Below, piece by piece: positions 22,506 through 29,365 of a stretch of 64,000 bases of DNA. The notes under the pieces were generated by a model that saw only the letters and a program-made list of their open reading frames with translations, was not told the DNA's origin and ran no database searches. The DNA is taken from the NCBI RefSeq assembly GCF_001039355.2, contig NW_019775795.1, forward strand, positions 43,278-107,277, in the 5' to 3' direction. The DNA comes from Lingula anatina. Taxonomy: Eukaryota > Brachiopoda > Lingulata > Lingulida > Lingulidae. Every line of letters begins with the position of its first letter. The first letter of the stretch is position 1. The position numbers and the translations under genes are program-made.

Positions 22506-22887
22506 TGGGTTATTTGTAGCATTAAATCATTAAATATTACTGTACCAAGTACTGAGTGCACCAGTTTACCCTTAAAAGTTACATATTACATGAAATACAT
22601 CAATAAAAAACTAGGACAAATATGCTCTATTCACAGAAAACAGAGATAACCAAGTCAATGTAAGAAAATCTACATAAGTGTAATAATACTGAAATTGGAA
22701 ATCATTTACCTCTAATTAACAGTGCAGTGTATTCCTCGTACGACTAAAAACGCCAAAAAGCAGAAGCAGAATGGAGCATGTAGACAACATGAAATCGCCT
22801 TGCGTACTTTTTTGCATGTGCCCCTTCCCTTGAAAATGACGACTACTCAAAACACAACATTTTACCTGTCATCATTCCATCGGACAT
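5104..22887 (-). CDS. CILP-like type II membrane protein with C-terminal PAN domains (12 exons, whole gene span)
   Basis: Reconstructed from 12 exons: 22887-22866, 19741-19031, 16459-16403, 13736-13557, 12859-12548, 11541-11433, 10876-10719, 10298-8656, 7603-7344, 6780-6575, 5828-5577, 5339-5104. They total 4146 nt (1381 residues plus stop) and all phases agree. Domain order: cytoplasmic tail 1-194, membrane segment about 195-220, TSP1 about 264-324, carboxypeptidase-regulatory-like fold 324-428, Ig 428-517, CILP core 517-1220, two PAN/apple-like domains 1220-1381. Vertebrate CILPs are secreted cartilage-matrix proteins sharing the TSP1, regulatory-like, Ig and core order. The membrane anchor and PAN pair are not part of that family plan. 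There is no signal peptide, and the RRKK cluster before the membrane segment favours a cytosolic N-terminus. The family call is firm; the cellular role is unknown. One intron is GC-AG. Exon 2 is duplicated around an assembly gap. Confidence 0.85.
5577..5828 (-). CDS. CILP-like gene, exon 11: PAN/apple-like domain 1
   Basis: 252 nt, phase 1-1 (acceptor CCCTAG|CT, donor TTCAG|GTGGGT), one module of 84 residues. The cysteine spacing and core (SIAQCNAICLSIPECVAATY, then VCAIYEDVQG, ending KLC) match PAN/apple-type folds, which bind proteins or carbohydrates outside the cell. The symmetrical phase makes it a classic shuffled exon. Family assignment is from pattern only. Confidence 0.78.
6575..6780 (-). 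CDS. CILP-like gene, exon 10 (end of core)
   Basis: 206 nt, phase 2 in (CCATAG|GTCC) and phase 1 out (TTGGAG|GTGAGT). It encodes STHSRLGNLIPISSIPNTAS through an acidic stretch with DRCENEAED and LEFYCLGG. No separate domain is recognised; position and cysteines suggest the closing part of the CILP core. The intron that follows (5829-6574) holds only AT-rich simple sequence near 6163-6220. Confidence 0.8.
6945..6979. repeat. (CT)n microsatellite in CILP intron
   Basis: About 17 CT units between exons 9 and 10. Confidence 0.95.
6994..7288. mobile_element. Dispersed element bounded by CCTCCGCCAAGG / CCTTGGCGGAGG
   Basis: About 290 bp in the CILP intron between exons 9 and 10, with CCTCCGCCAAGG at 7020 and its exact complement at 7270, plus an internal (GACA)n run at 7224-7250. 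I have seen this layout in other invertebrate genomes, but class and name are not certain. Confidence 0.6.
7344..7603 (-). CDS. CILP-like gene, exon 9 (core continued; GC donor)
   Basis: 260 nt, phase 0 in and 2 out. It encodes IEFKAAVIASSELNENGF and continues to RANITVTLKVSAKEANTNRTL, with paired cysteines. It ends CACAG|GCAAGT, a GC donor with otherwise ideal consensus. Reading through to the nearby GT (CAA|GTGATT) would put exon 10 in a frame with an early stop, so the GC site is needed. It carries two copies of GGTGACGTCA as coding sequence. Confidence 0.82.
8078..8169. mobile_element. MITE, GGGCTCCGTA family, copy 2
   Basis: A 92-bp copy with ~25-bp inverted ends (GGGCTCCGTATCTCGAAAG at left, its complement at right) in the CILP intron between exons 8 and 9. 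Much shorter than copy 1, with a different interior. A T27 run follows at 8235-8262. Confidence 0.7.
8656..10298 (-). CDS. CILP-like gene, exon 8: cystine-rich module and CILP core
   Basis: The largest exon: 1643 nt, residues 517-1064, phase 1 in and 0 out (acceptor TTTCAG|TG, donor GACCG|GTACGT). A cysteine-rich stretch comes first, containing SCCKP, VTCNDGTQYVMYKI and SCGCVNC; this resembles a C-terminal cystine-knot pattern. A second regulatory-like fold (VSGIIYGKKNNE, TSDGKFHFRVP) follows. The CILP core comes next: LRTFGTFSLRFED, then VKLWGLDKNTGAWVEVGP. A basic cluster, RRTGRR, after this core could be a furin-type processing site; vertebrate CILP is cleaved into two chains, but cleavage here is inference. 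There are many N-glycosylation sequons. Recognition as CILP rests mainly on this exon. Confidence 0.9.
10666..10711. repeat. (TAA)n array next to CILP exon 7 donor
   Basis: About 15 units with one interruption, starting 8 bp past exon 7 on the transcript's downstream side. Reads as AUU repeats in the pre-mRNA. Confidence 0.95.
10719..10876 (-). CDS. CILP-like gene, exon 7: second half of Ig domain
   Basis: 158 nt, completing the Ig fold: YKDNRLLEDA, LTLGKVTQQDSGSYQCQA, PAELTVYG. The D-S-G-x-Y-x-C signature is perfect for an I-set/C2 Ig domain. Acceptor TTTACAG|GTAC, donor TATATG|GTGAGT. Long trinucleotide arrays of opposite sense flank it on both sides (see findings). Skipping this exon alone would shift the frame, while skipping exons 6 and 7 together would not. 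Confidence 0.88.
10943..10986. repeat. (ATT)n array upstream of CILP exon 7
   Basis: About 14 units, 66 bp before the exon 7 acceptor on the transcript. Reads as AAU repeats in the pre-mRNA, complementary to the array at 10666-10711. Confidence 0.95.
11433..11541 (-). CDS. CILP-like gene, exon 6: first half of Ig domain
   Basis: 109 nt, entering in phase 1 and leaving in phase 2 (donor CTGTG|GTGAGT). It starts PPKFTDHPYSTAALVGQSV and carries the first Ig cysteines (TFCCNATG). The codon for the invariant Ig tryptophan (YLW) is split across the intron. It is too short to show up as a long open frame and was found by splice logic between exons 5 and 7. Confidence 0.8.
12548..12859 (-). CDS. CILP-like gene, exon 5: carboxypeptidase-regulatory-like domain
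   Basis: 312 nt, phase 1-1. A cysteine-rich lead (CNKPC, CSICVC) is followed by a beta-sandwich pattern: LYGRVTTTNGIPLNAAAVF, then TNQWGEFSVPNVC. That is the G-V/I...G-x-P-x-x-x-A-x-V ... T-x-x-x-G-x-F motif of the carboxypeptidase regulatory-like fold. Vertebrate CILPs have this module between TSP1 and Ig. Potential N-glycosylation sites include NCS, NGS, NST and NVS. Confidence 0.85.
13006..13540. repeat. Degenerate tandem array, ~170-200-bp unit
   Basis: Three units in the CILP intron between exons 4 and 5, starting near 13006, 13172 and 13372. Each begins with CTGTCT-GTAAATGC-CTTT and GCAAATCAAAA, then an AAAGATA/ATATAAAA-rich tail. Confidence 0.7.
13557..13736 (-). CDS. CILP-like gene, exon 4: thrombospondin type 1 repeat
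   Basis: 180 nt, phase 1-1, encoding one complete TSP1 module. Visible signatures are WTRWDPWGGCSTTCGQG, then RRRTC, CAGPDFERRNC and DWPC, giving six cysteines. The WxxW pair is the usual C-mannosylation context. TSP1 modules mediate matrix and glycosaminoglycan contacts. Acceptor TGTACAG|GT, donor CCCGG|GTACG. Vertebrate CILPs carry a single TSP1 at the equivalent place. Confidence 0.9.
15040..15199. mobile_element. MITE, GGTGTAACAGGAAT family, copy A
   Basis: 160 bp bounded by GGTGTAACAGGAAT and ATTCCTGTTACACC, with a conserved interior (CCGTAGTCCG, CATTACTTTGTACAGGTGAC, TAACCCTAA, CCTAGGACTTCCATT). No coding sequence. Confidence 0.85.
15955..16060 (-). mobile_element. Possible tRNA-derived SINE fragment
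   Basis: The stretch GGTACCATTTTTAAAGTTGT followed by CTTTGGTATGACTCGGC and a CAC-rich tail resembles the 3' part of tRNA-derived SINEs I associate with molluscs. Fragmentary, with no intact promoter boxes; weak identification. Confidence 0.3.
16403..16459 (-). CDS. CILP-like gene, exon 3 (extracellular stalk)
   Basis: 57 nt, phase 1-1, with acceptor TTTATAG|AG and donor CCAAG|GTGATC. It encodes a charged 19-residue linker (core VEREEQPEIFKV) between the membrane segment and TSP1. No domain is recognisable. It is supported by splice sites and phase only; it is short enough to be skipped in frame. Confidence 0.65.
16460..19030. other. CILP intron between exons 2 and 3
   Basis: 2.6 kb, strongly AT-rich, with no exon. 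Contains a short (TA)n at 16667-16682, an A-run at 17803-17822, and (AAAT)n tracts at about 18129-18172 and 18370-18436. No mobile element identified. Confidence 0.7.
19031..19741 (-). CDS. CILP-like gene, exon 2: cytoplasmic tail and transmembrane segment
   Basis: 711 nt, phase 1 at both ends (acceptor TTTCAG|TT, donor CAAG|GTAGGC). It encodes residues 8-244. The first ~190 residues are acidic and proline-rich, with several tyrosine motifs: YENDL, LYEAP, VYDTI, VYEPL and DYRNV. RRKKMVK precedes a ~26-residue hydrophobic segment (WVIAAILVV... to VFVIAP), and a short hydrophilic stalk follows. The positive-inside pattern gives a type II topology. Pro-rich PPPKP and PPLPIP could bind SH3 or WW domains and the Tyr motifs SH2 domains; that is inference. 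Almost the same sequence reappears at 20732-21276 after an assembly gap. Confidence 0.85.
19197..20455. repeat. Copy 1 of gap-flanking direct duplication
   Basis: These 1259 bp are repeated at 20732-21990 with one mismatch noted by eye. Copy 1 ends exactly where the N run starts and copy 2 begins exactly where it ends, the hallmark of an unmerged contig overlap. Besides most of CILP exon 2 it holds AT-rich intron sequence with no further feature. Confidence 0.9.
20456..20731. other. Assembly gap (276 N)
   Basis: Unresolved bases between two copies of the same sequence. Because the flanks duplicate each other, the gap probably represents no missing sequence. Confidence 0.99.
20732..21276 (-). 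pseudogene. Duplicate partial copy of CILP-like exon 2 (assembly artefact)
   Basis: This repeats 19197-19741 at a constant offset of 1535 bp, cut by the N gap before the membrane segment. I noticed one difference: A at 19546 versus G at 21081, changing Leu to Ser (FPDLAD/FPDSAD). The intron beyond the exon is equally duplicated up to 21990. It is best explained as two allelic contigs whose overlap was not merged, and should not be counted as a second gene or exon. Confidence 0.85.
21991..22865. other. CILP intron 1, unique part
   Basis: AT-rich, without a recognisable exon, apart from a (GA)n microsatellite at 22469-22502. Confidence 0.7.
22866..22887 (-). CDS. CILP-like gene, exon 1 (start codon)
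   Basis: This is a 22-nt coding piece, ATG through the first base of codon 8, encoding MSDGMMT. It is followed by a good donor (ACAG|GTAAAA). It ends in phase 1, exactly what the exon 2 acceptor requires, and the joined codon is GTT (Val). The exon is very short and the frame stays open for some distance upstream without another ATG, so the start is inferred from splice phase and not from homology. Two further in-frame Met codons lie at residues 5 and 6. Confidence 0.55.
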
Positions 22888-23288
22888 GACAAATTCAACA
22901 TCAAAAGAAGGAGGAAAAATATGATTCTTCCTGACCCTTTCGCTGCACTCACGCCATATGAAACAACCAACGAGGGAAGCATTTTTCAAAAAACGCCAGT
23001 CACCTGATGAATCGCTTTCCTAGTCTGTCTCCTCATGGGGGCAATATGAATATCACCAGTCAGTAAACATAAACAGGCCTAGACATTAATATATTATGTT
23101 TTACACCCTAAAAAGAATAAAGGACAGCTAGTCACCGACATAATACTCACGCACAGGACTGTTCACATAGATATTAGAAACACGCCGGCCGCAGCTAGCC
23201 AACTCCTCACTTTTCTTAAACGACATAAATTACGATTTTTTCCTCCAAATGTATCTTTTCCAACTGTGCATTTGTAGTTAGCACCGTT

Positions 23289-23861
23289 TTATCTTACATT
23301 TTCTTTTTTCACTCGCAAAGCATCAATCGCGCTGTCGCAGACGTTTAGCCGTTCATAACATCGCGTGAGAGACAATAGAGGCGGTCTATGTGTCGCATGC
23401 GCCTTGAATCCAGACTTTGGTGCCTTGTACTTCATCTGGTTTGTATTCTCTTGCTGCAATCTCGACGCTGCTGTTACATATTTATTCCCTTGTTGGCGCA
23501 AAGGGTCTTTGTATCTTGGTGCGTGTAAAATTGCACTTGGATTATCTGTTGATTTGTGCGTGGAGTTGTGAAATTTGTATCTTGAATGATATTTTTTCCA
23601 GTACTGGTAATCGTTAGTGCGAGTAGCTCCAGTCTGAAAAAGTAGTCCAAGAACAAGCACGAGATGCCCCTTTTCAAAATTTGAGGTCAAAAACATTAAT
23701 AAATATGACATATAAATTAAGTGAAAAGGACATGTTCGTTTCAGACTTATGTAAAGCACAGTTGACGAGGCGTAGCGTGTCTCCATAAAATTTGTCGTGT
23801 CCTTCATTTCAAACAATTGCTTGTGAAAGGACTTTTTGGGGAGAAAAATTGAATTTGACAC
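23289..23861 (-). CDS. Unexplained open frame, possible exon or small gene
   Basis: An uninterrupted 190-codon frame in slightly GC-richer DNA between the divergent CILP-like and NTR genes. An internal Met (MSYLLMF) precedes a hydrophobic run (HLVLVLGLLFQ) that could serve as a signal sequence. A basic, Tyr- and Asn-rich tail (DYQYWKKYHSRYKFHNSTHK) follows, with two cysteines near the end. The frame meets GTAAGA just before its stop, so it might be an exon with a donor there; that donor is phase 0 and does not fit CILP exon 2. I recognise no family, and chance is possible. Confidence 0.3.
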   Translation of the reverse strand: MSNSIFLPKKSFHKQLFEMKDTTNFMETRYASSTVLYISLKRTCPFHLIYMSYLLMFLTSNFEKGHLVLVLGLLFQTGATRTNDYQYWKKYHSRYKFHNSTHKSTDNPSAILHAPRYKDPLRQQGNKYVTAASRLQQENTNQMKYKAPKSGFKAHATHRPPLLSLTRCYERLNVCDSAIDALRVKKENVR

Positions 23862-26297
23862 GAATATTGCCCAGCTCTCAACTTGCGTAATTTGAACACA
23901 TTTCCAGGTCCCATATATTCATAATTCTGATGGATAATAAGAATATGAAGACATCAGAGAATATGATTATAAAAATGTCAATGAAAAAAAAAATAGATGT
24001 CTTTTTTCTCGCTGATCAGATAAATAAATGTTTAAGTAAAAACATTATTTCATAGTTATGAACATCTTATAATCCTTAAGTCTCTTTAGAAGTGCATGGC
24101 ATGCCCCGAGATGAACAATAAACCAAACCTTTTTATTTCCCGTGGTGATGCCAAACAGGTCCATAGGATTAATAATATTTTTTCCTTTAGAATGTTAATC
24201 TTCTGGCATTGTGAAAATTGAGCAGGAGCGCGCACCCCACCACCATGTAGCACACCTACCGCATTGTCGTTTGCTCTGAATGTTACATAGATGTTAGGTG
24301 TGTTGGGCACCCGGATGAAGAGTTTTGTCACCTGTCAGTGACAAGTTTCTTAAACCCACTTTACACTGGACGGCATCCTTTGTGCGTCCTGGAGTACGGC
24401 CTCGTTTGAGATTAAAAAAAAATGCATGCCGACAACTGGCCGGTCATTGAGCATTCATTCTGCAACCCTGGGCGATGCTTGTGCCTCCTTTCTACATGTA
24501 CGACCACAGCGATGCCAGTTTCATGGTCGCATAAATGATGCGCAGAAATGACCCCGTCCAGTGTAGAAGGAGTTTAAGCAACTTTTTTCACTGCCACGAT
24601 TTCAGGGCGGCATTCATTTAATCTGTTGTAAAGCAAATGACTTACACTTTCGATAATAACAGATAACAATTAAAGCAGAATCAATTGTGTGAAGGGATAG
24701 GGAGTTATTTAGTGCAAGTTAAATTTCTTTAAGAGTCAACAAGTGTAGAGATTGTTCTCGAAGTAAGAAAGGGTGAAACATTTCAGTGATATAGTTTGAT
24801 TTGATTGGGTAATTTTTCAATAGATTTGCACGTTTCTAACACGTGTAAAAATCATGCAAACTCGAGATGGACAAGGCTCAAGCATGAGTAATTCGAATAA
24901 TACTTTAAATATTTTCAATTGAAAACAAGTCTCTCTGAAAGTAACTAATAAGGAAATATTGAATAGCTTTTTGTAACATGAGCATGGAAATTAAGAGTGT
25001 AAATAATGGTGAAATTGTGTGAAAGAGAGAGTCGGTGAATAAACGTTTGAAAGCTCCAGACTGTTGTCGTCATTCCTCACTATAACAGATCTTTTGTAAG
25101 GTAATCTGTCTCCAGCATTTGGTGAAATACACTCCCGTAGTTAAGTGCTTGGGTAATGACAAACAAGGAATTTTCTTCGTCTTATAAATAAAATTACTTA
25201 TACCTTTAAGAATAATCGTCAAGCAGAGTTAAAATGTGCCACCCCCCTCTTCTATGCACTTTCTAATGATACCGTGTATAATAAGAATGGATTTCATGTT
25301 GCATGACGTTACTGAATTAGGTAATCGCTGGAATTGTAAAACAATGATATATAATTTAGTCAGATAAAATATAACATTTATAGTTGCCAGTGTCCTAAAT
25401 GTAAATGCACAAGGCACTAAAAGGGATTCAGAGGTCACGGCACCTTTTATCAGATGCTGTACATGTCTACATTTAATAATAACACTTTTAATTATTCGCC
25501 AATGTACCAAATCGTTCATGTGCATTCATCGTGCGGGATTGAATTGAAAATCAACGATAATGTCTATTTAGGATTAATTTGTCAGGCACTGTGCCATTTT
25601 AGAATAAGACCTAATGTACAAATAATAATAATATAATAAAATAATATTAATAATAATAAAATAACGAAAAATTCTCTAGGAGGTAATACCTTTGCAAGAT
25701 CTGTTCATTTCTTGTTTTTTTTTAGCTAAGCATGAATTAATAATTCTCATTCAACCTTATTCAATTAAGGAACCAAGGGCTTATCAACCGAGATGATGAT
25801 AGATAATTCTATAATGATATAATATCTTAATCTAGCGTGGAAGTAATTTAGAAATAATGACCCGGATCAGGATTGGAAAATAATATCCACTGTATTGAAA
25901 CCCCGGAAAGGAAATGTCATAAATGACACCAGTTTCACAACTATAATTAGATTTACAATTTTCTCATTTGGTAACGGTCAAAGACAACGGAATGTTATTA
26001 TGTAATAACAGCCCCGTATGTGACATCATATGATAATTAATCAAACGATTAATTCTGTCACCCTGGCCTCTGACGGCTAAACATGAAACATATGAACAGA
26101 CATGATTATATAAAAAGAGTGAGCAGCCAATTTTCTAAACCATTGATGATATCGTAATTATGAGGTTACCGATAACTGGAATTTTTAATTTGGCGTTGGA
26201 AATGTGCTCACAAAAGCGTCCACATCTCTTTCCTCTGACGTATGACGGAAAGTCGACAAGTCCGCAAACCAAAGCCGTGAGCACTGCTCACGCGCCG
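23862..26297. other. Intergenic region between divergent CILP-like and NTR genes
   Basis: Apart from the MITE at 24355-24571 and AAT-type simple repeats at 25622-25660 I see no feature. The stretch nearest the NTR gene should hold its promoter. Confidence 0.6.
24355..24571. mobile_element. MITE, TTTACACTGGACGGC family, copy 2
   Basis: 217 bp in the same orientation as copy 1, with the shared interior GCCGACAACTGGCC and ATGCCAGTTTCATGGTCGC. The right end is degraded (CCGTCCAGTGTAGAAGG). Lies upstream of the NTR gene. Confidence 0.75.
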
Positions 26298-26305
26298 TAT
26301 ATAAG
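26298..26305 (+). promoter_or_regulatory. Candidate TATA box of NTR gene
   Basis: TATATAAG lies about 190 bp upstream of the start codon in a locally GC-richer stretch (26200-26360). There is no other evidence for the transcription start. Confidence 0.45.
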
Positions 26306-26497
26306 GTTCAAGCTTTTCGCCCTCCGGCAATCGCTCGTAGAATTTCCCCCGGGCTCAACCTATGCGCTGCTTACATTTTGTGGACACCTAGACGAGAAAC
26401 TGTTAACTGTTGAATTATTGTCTCGCTACCAGTCGAAACTGTGGATTGATTTTAATTATATTTACCATTCTCAGACGATTGATCGCAGTGTCAAGCA

Positions 26498-26648
26498 ATG
26501 TACTTGATGTTTTTCATCATCGCGATGGCACTTGTGAGTGCTACATCAGCTTGCAGCTGTTGGATAGATTATCCTCCCATACCAGGGAAACCGATTTCTC
26601 CGTACGGACCAAACGGGGACAGGTATTGCAAAGGGAATTACGACTTTG
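26498..26648 (+). CDS. NTR gene exon 1: signal peptide and mature CSC N-terminus
   Basis: 151 nt, phase 1 out (GACTTTG|GTGAGT). The ATG is followed by a hydrophobic signal peptide ending TSA, a good small-x-small cleavage context that would leave Cys as residue 1. A proline-rich loop (DYPPIPGKPISPYGPNG) and a third Cys follow. Another in-frame Met at residue 4 is a weaker start. Confidence 0.82.
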
Positions 26649-28958
26649 GTGAGTTGATTGCAGCTTTTACTGTTTATTTCACTGTATTTCAGGCCTAAAG
26701 GCCAAGAGTACATTAATTGAGTTCTATTTATAATAATACTGAGTTGACTACACTGGAATATATATCATAAACGACACAAATCACTTATCTAAAAAAATCT
26801 CTTAATTTCTCAGCATGATATATGAAGGCCGCATGTCTTTTTATAAAGTCAACATTATGTGATGACATAGCAGTCGCTAGTGACAATGTTGTAATCTCGG
26901 GAGTATAGCGTTCCCTCAGACCGTTATATAAACTACATGACATTAACACGTGTTCCTCATTCTCGATAATTGTTATGCCATCAGAAAGGCATGCAGCACA
27001 TACTCTATTTTCCTCATCTACACTAGCATACCGACCCTTCTCAACCTGTAAATTGTGGTTTGATATTCTGAACTTGCAATAGGCCCTTCTATGCTCTGCT
27101 ATGGACACAAAAGATAAGTATTCCTCAAATACCAAATATCCTTAGCTTGCCTGATTCGCGTACTGAGGAATACCAATTCTGCCTGCTTATATCCATTAAT
27201 CGTTGTCTAAACTGTTTTGTAAAAAGTTCCACAATTCCACATCCTTGGTTTTCCCATACTACTCCAAATCCATATGAATATAAAAGATGCTTGATGTTAC
27301 TCGCCCATGTTTGCCTTCCACTACTATCTAACTGTAACTTGTATCTTTTACTATAACCTTTCTGTTGTAAAGATGGCATTAAAACGTGATGACGTTAAAA
27401 ATACATGGTCACGAAGAGATTTCGCAAATTTTAGTCATGGTTGTCGGTTTTAAATTTTGAAATACTTTCTTCTTGTGTACATTTAAATTTCTTGTTTGTT
27501 AACAGTTCCGTGCTTATTTTACTTTTTTTTTTTTTTTATTCGCCCGCAATAAATAAGAACTAACAAGTCACAAAACAACCCACGATTTAGAAAGATGGTC
27601 AACAAAATCATGGACCTAATGAGAGATTTATCAGGTCCATGACAAAATTGAATAAGATTGCTTAAATCTATTTATTTCCAGTTATCAAAGGTTATGTAGT
27701 AAACTCCAAAGAACATGTGAAGTATACGGAGTTCTCCGGCGCGGATGATGAGGTGTCGTTCCGTCTTCCGGCGCCCGGATCCTACTTGGAATACGACGTC
27801 CACGTTCACAAAGTGTACAAGGTACAGTAATAGATGTTCTTTTTTGTTCTTTTTCTTTTCAGCTTTATACCATTTTTAAAATTAAGTCAAAGGTGTTATT
27901 TTTCTGGAAATTAAAACAATTTTCTCGTTATCACAAAGGTTGGTTTTCTATTAGGGCAAAATGTTAGTTTATACTACCCTCTACCAGGGCCACAGATTGA
28001 CTTTTCACAGAATATTCACAGATGTCTTTAGATAAATAGCCGGACATTTTACTATCTTTTCCCATTTTCCCCTATATAATCTGCCACTCTGCTAGAGGGT
28101 AATTTTATACAGTGTAGCCGGTACACTCTACAACCAAGTTACACAGTCTATACCAGGTTTCCATGATTATACCTGGTCCTGTATTTAGGACATGTGCTTG
28201 AAATTTCCTATTTCAAACCTCTTTAATCCTGAAACGATGTCACCTTCCCGTTATGGAGGGAGAAAAAGAAAACTATTGTGCATTTTTTCCCTATCATTTT
28301 CTAGGCTTCCCCACTGTTCCCCACGGAACAGTTTGTGCAGATAGTCAGCCCAGTGACCGGAATGTCCTGCGACTTTGAATTAGGGACAGATGTAGAATAC
28401 CTGTTAAGAGGTATGCAGAAAAAACTCACTCTTTCGACCCTTGCTCTGCTTTCTTACTTGTTTTTTTTTCTTCCCTGTTCTCTTCTGTGAGAGTATCTAT
28501 TTCTATATATTTCTTCTATATCTGCTACTGCGCTTTTTTTTGGCTCTCGTTCTCGCTTTCTCTCATCCATGACGCGCATGCGCAAATACACAGACACGTG
28601 GACATCTCTCACGCACTTACAAAACTCAAACAAAACTTACAGATAAGTTCCAATATGTTTTTTTTTTTTCAAAATAAAAAGAAAAAAGAAAGAAAAAAAA
28701 GAAAAAAAAGCAAGGGAAAGTTTGAAAAAAAAAAGAAAAAAATGAGAAGAAAAAAGAAATCGTATGATAAAAAACATACTGAAAGCAATCTCGCTTCATT
28801 TTTTCCTAGGGACTATATCCACCAAGGGTGATAAAGTTCAGTTGAACTTGGCCGGGTTCTGCGACTACGGAGGGGTGTTCAGCAGCCAGGACAAACAGAT
28901 GAAATATCTAGAAGACATTGGCTGTCAGCAGAATATCATTCCCCCTTTGAACAAGTGA
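26498..28958 (+). CDS. Secreted single-domain NTR (TIMP N-domain-like) protein, 4 exons
   Basis: Exons 26498-26648, 27682-27821, 28305-28410 and 28810-28958 join in frame (546 nt, 181 residues plus stop TGA). A signal peptide (MYLMFFIIAMALVSATSA) is followed directly by CSCW. A Cys-x-Cys at the mature N-terminus is the defining start of TIMP and NTR domains, and in TIMPs the first Cys chelates the metalloproteinase zinc. The mature chain has six cysteines (CSC, YCKG, SCDF, FCDY, GCQ), enough for one NTR domain and without the C-terminal TIMP subdomain. Family is inferred from pattern; inhibitory activity is unproven. A candidate TATA box lies about 190 bp upstream and an AATAAA lies at 29360. 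It is transcribed divergently from the CILP-like gene. Confidence 0.8.
26785..27379 (-). mobile_element. Decayed non-LTR retrotransposon (LINE) 3' fragment
   Basis: Two overlapping minus-strand frames (27379-27125 and 27135-26785) read as one degraded protein with a frameshift. The first has WASNIKHLLYSYGFGVVWEN and FRQRLMDISRQNWYSSV. The second has a KFRISNHNLQVEKGRY segment followed by a C-x-x-C ... H-x-x-x-x-C zinc-knuckle-like signature (VCAACL, EEHVLMSC, YNGLRERY). This arrangement is typical of the C-terminal tail of LINE reverse-transcriptase proteins in marine invertebrates. The reverse transcriptase and endonuclease parts are missing. It lies antisense in intron 1 of the NTR gene. 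Confidence 0.65.
27682..27821 (+). CDS. NTR gene exon 2
   Basis: 140 nt, acceptor TTTCCAG|TT, donor TACAAG|GTACAG, phase 1 in and 0 out. It encodes VIKGYVVNSKEHVKYTEF and, after a short acidic loop, SYLEYDVHVHKVYK: the alternating beta strands expected at the start of the NTR/OB-fold barrel. No cysteines. Confidence 0.8.
28305..28410 (+). CDS. NTR gene exon 3
   Basis: 106 nt, acceptor TTTCTAG|GC, donor AGAG|GTATGC, phase 0 in and 1 out. It encodes SPLFPTEQFVQIVSPVTGMSC and then a strand ending EYLLRG. One Cys falls where NTR domains place their fourth. Confidence 0.8.
28810..28958 (+). CDS. NTR gene exon 4 and stop
   Basis: 149 nt, acceptor TTTCCTAG|GG, ending TGA at 28956-28958. It encodes KGDKVQLNLAGFCDYGG, a C-terminal helix region and the last two cysteines. 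The stop is followed within about 10 bp by a MITE copy (28969-29179). Confidence 0.8.
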
Positions 28959-28968
28959 ACCTGTCAAA

Positions 28969-29179
28969 CCTCCTTTACACTGGACGGCGTCCTTTCTGCG
29001 TCCTTTGTGCCACCATGAAAACTGGCATCGCTGTGGGCCGTAGAAAGGAGACACAAGCGTCGCTGTGAATTCTTGAAATGATCGACCAGTTTTCGGCACG
29101 TGAAGCATTGTTTTTTTTTCACTCCCAAACGGGGCAGTGCTATGGGACACAGAAAGGACGCCGTTTATTCTAAAGGGGG
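28969..29179. mobile_element. MITE, TTTACACTGGACGGC family, copy 3
   Basis: 211 bp with the interior in reverse orientation relative to copies 1 and 2. It begins about 10 bp after the NTR stop codon and so probably lies in its 3' UTR. The left end is intact; the right end is mutated (CGCCGTTTATTCTAAAGG). Confidence 0.75.
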
Positions 29180-29359
29180 CTGTAGTGACAGTACTCGTAT
29201 AAGTACTGTCAGCTTCATGTCAGCTTCATAAAAGAGACATTTATTCTTATAACAACGTGGCAACGGGTGGGTGCGTTGGGTGCGAAAAAAGCCCCTTTTA
29301 TAGATGGAAAATGTCCACTTTTGCAACTCAGTATTTGTTTATGGATAATTATGCTTCCA

Positions 29360-29365
29360 AATAAA
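29360..29365 (+). terminator. Candidate polyadenylation signal of NTR gene
   Basis: An AATAAA sits about 400 nt after the NTR stop codon. If used, the 3' UTR would include the whole MITE at 28969-29179. Inference from position only. Confidence 0.35.
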
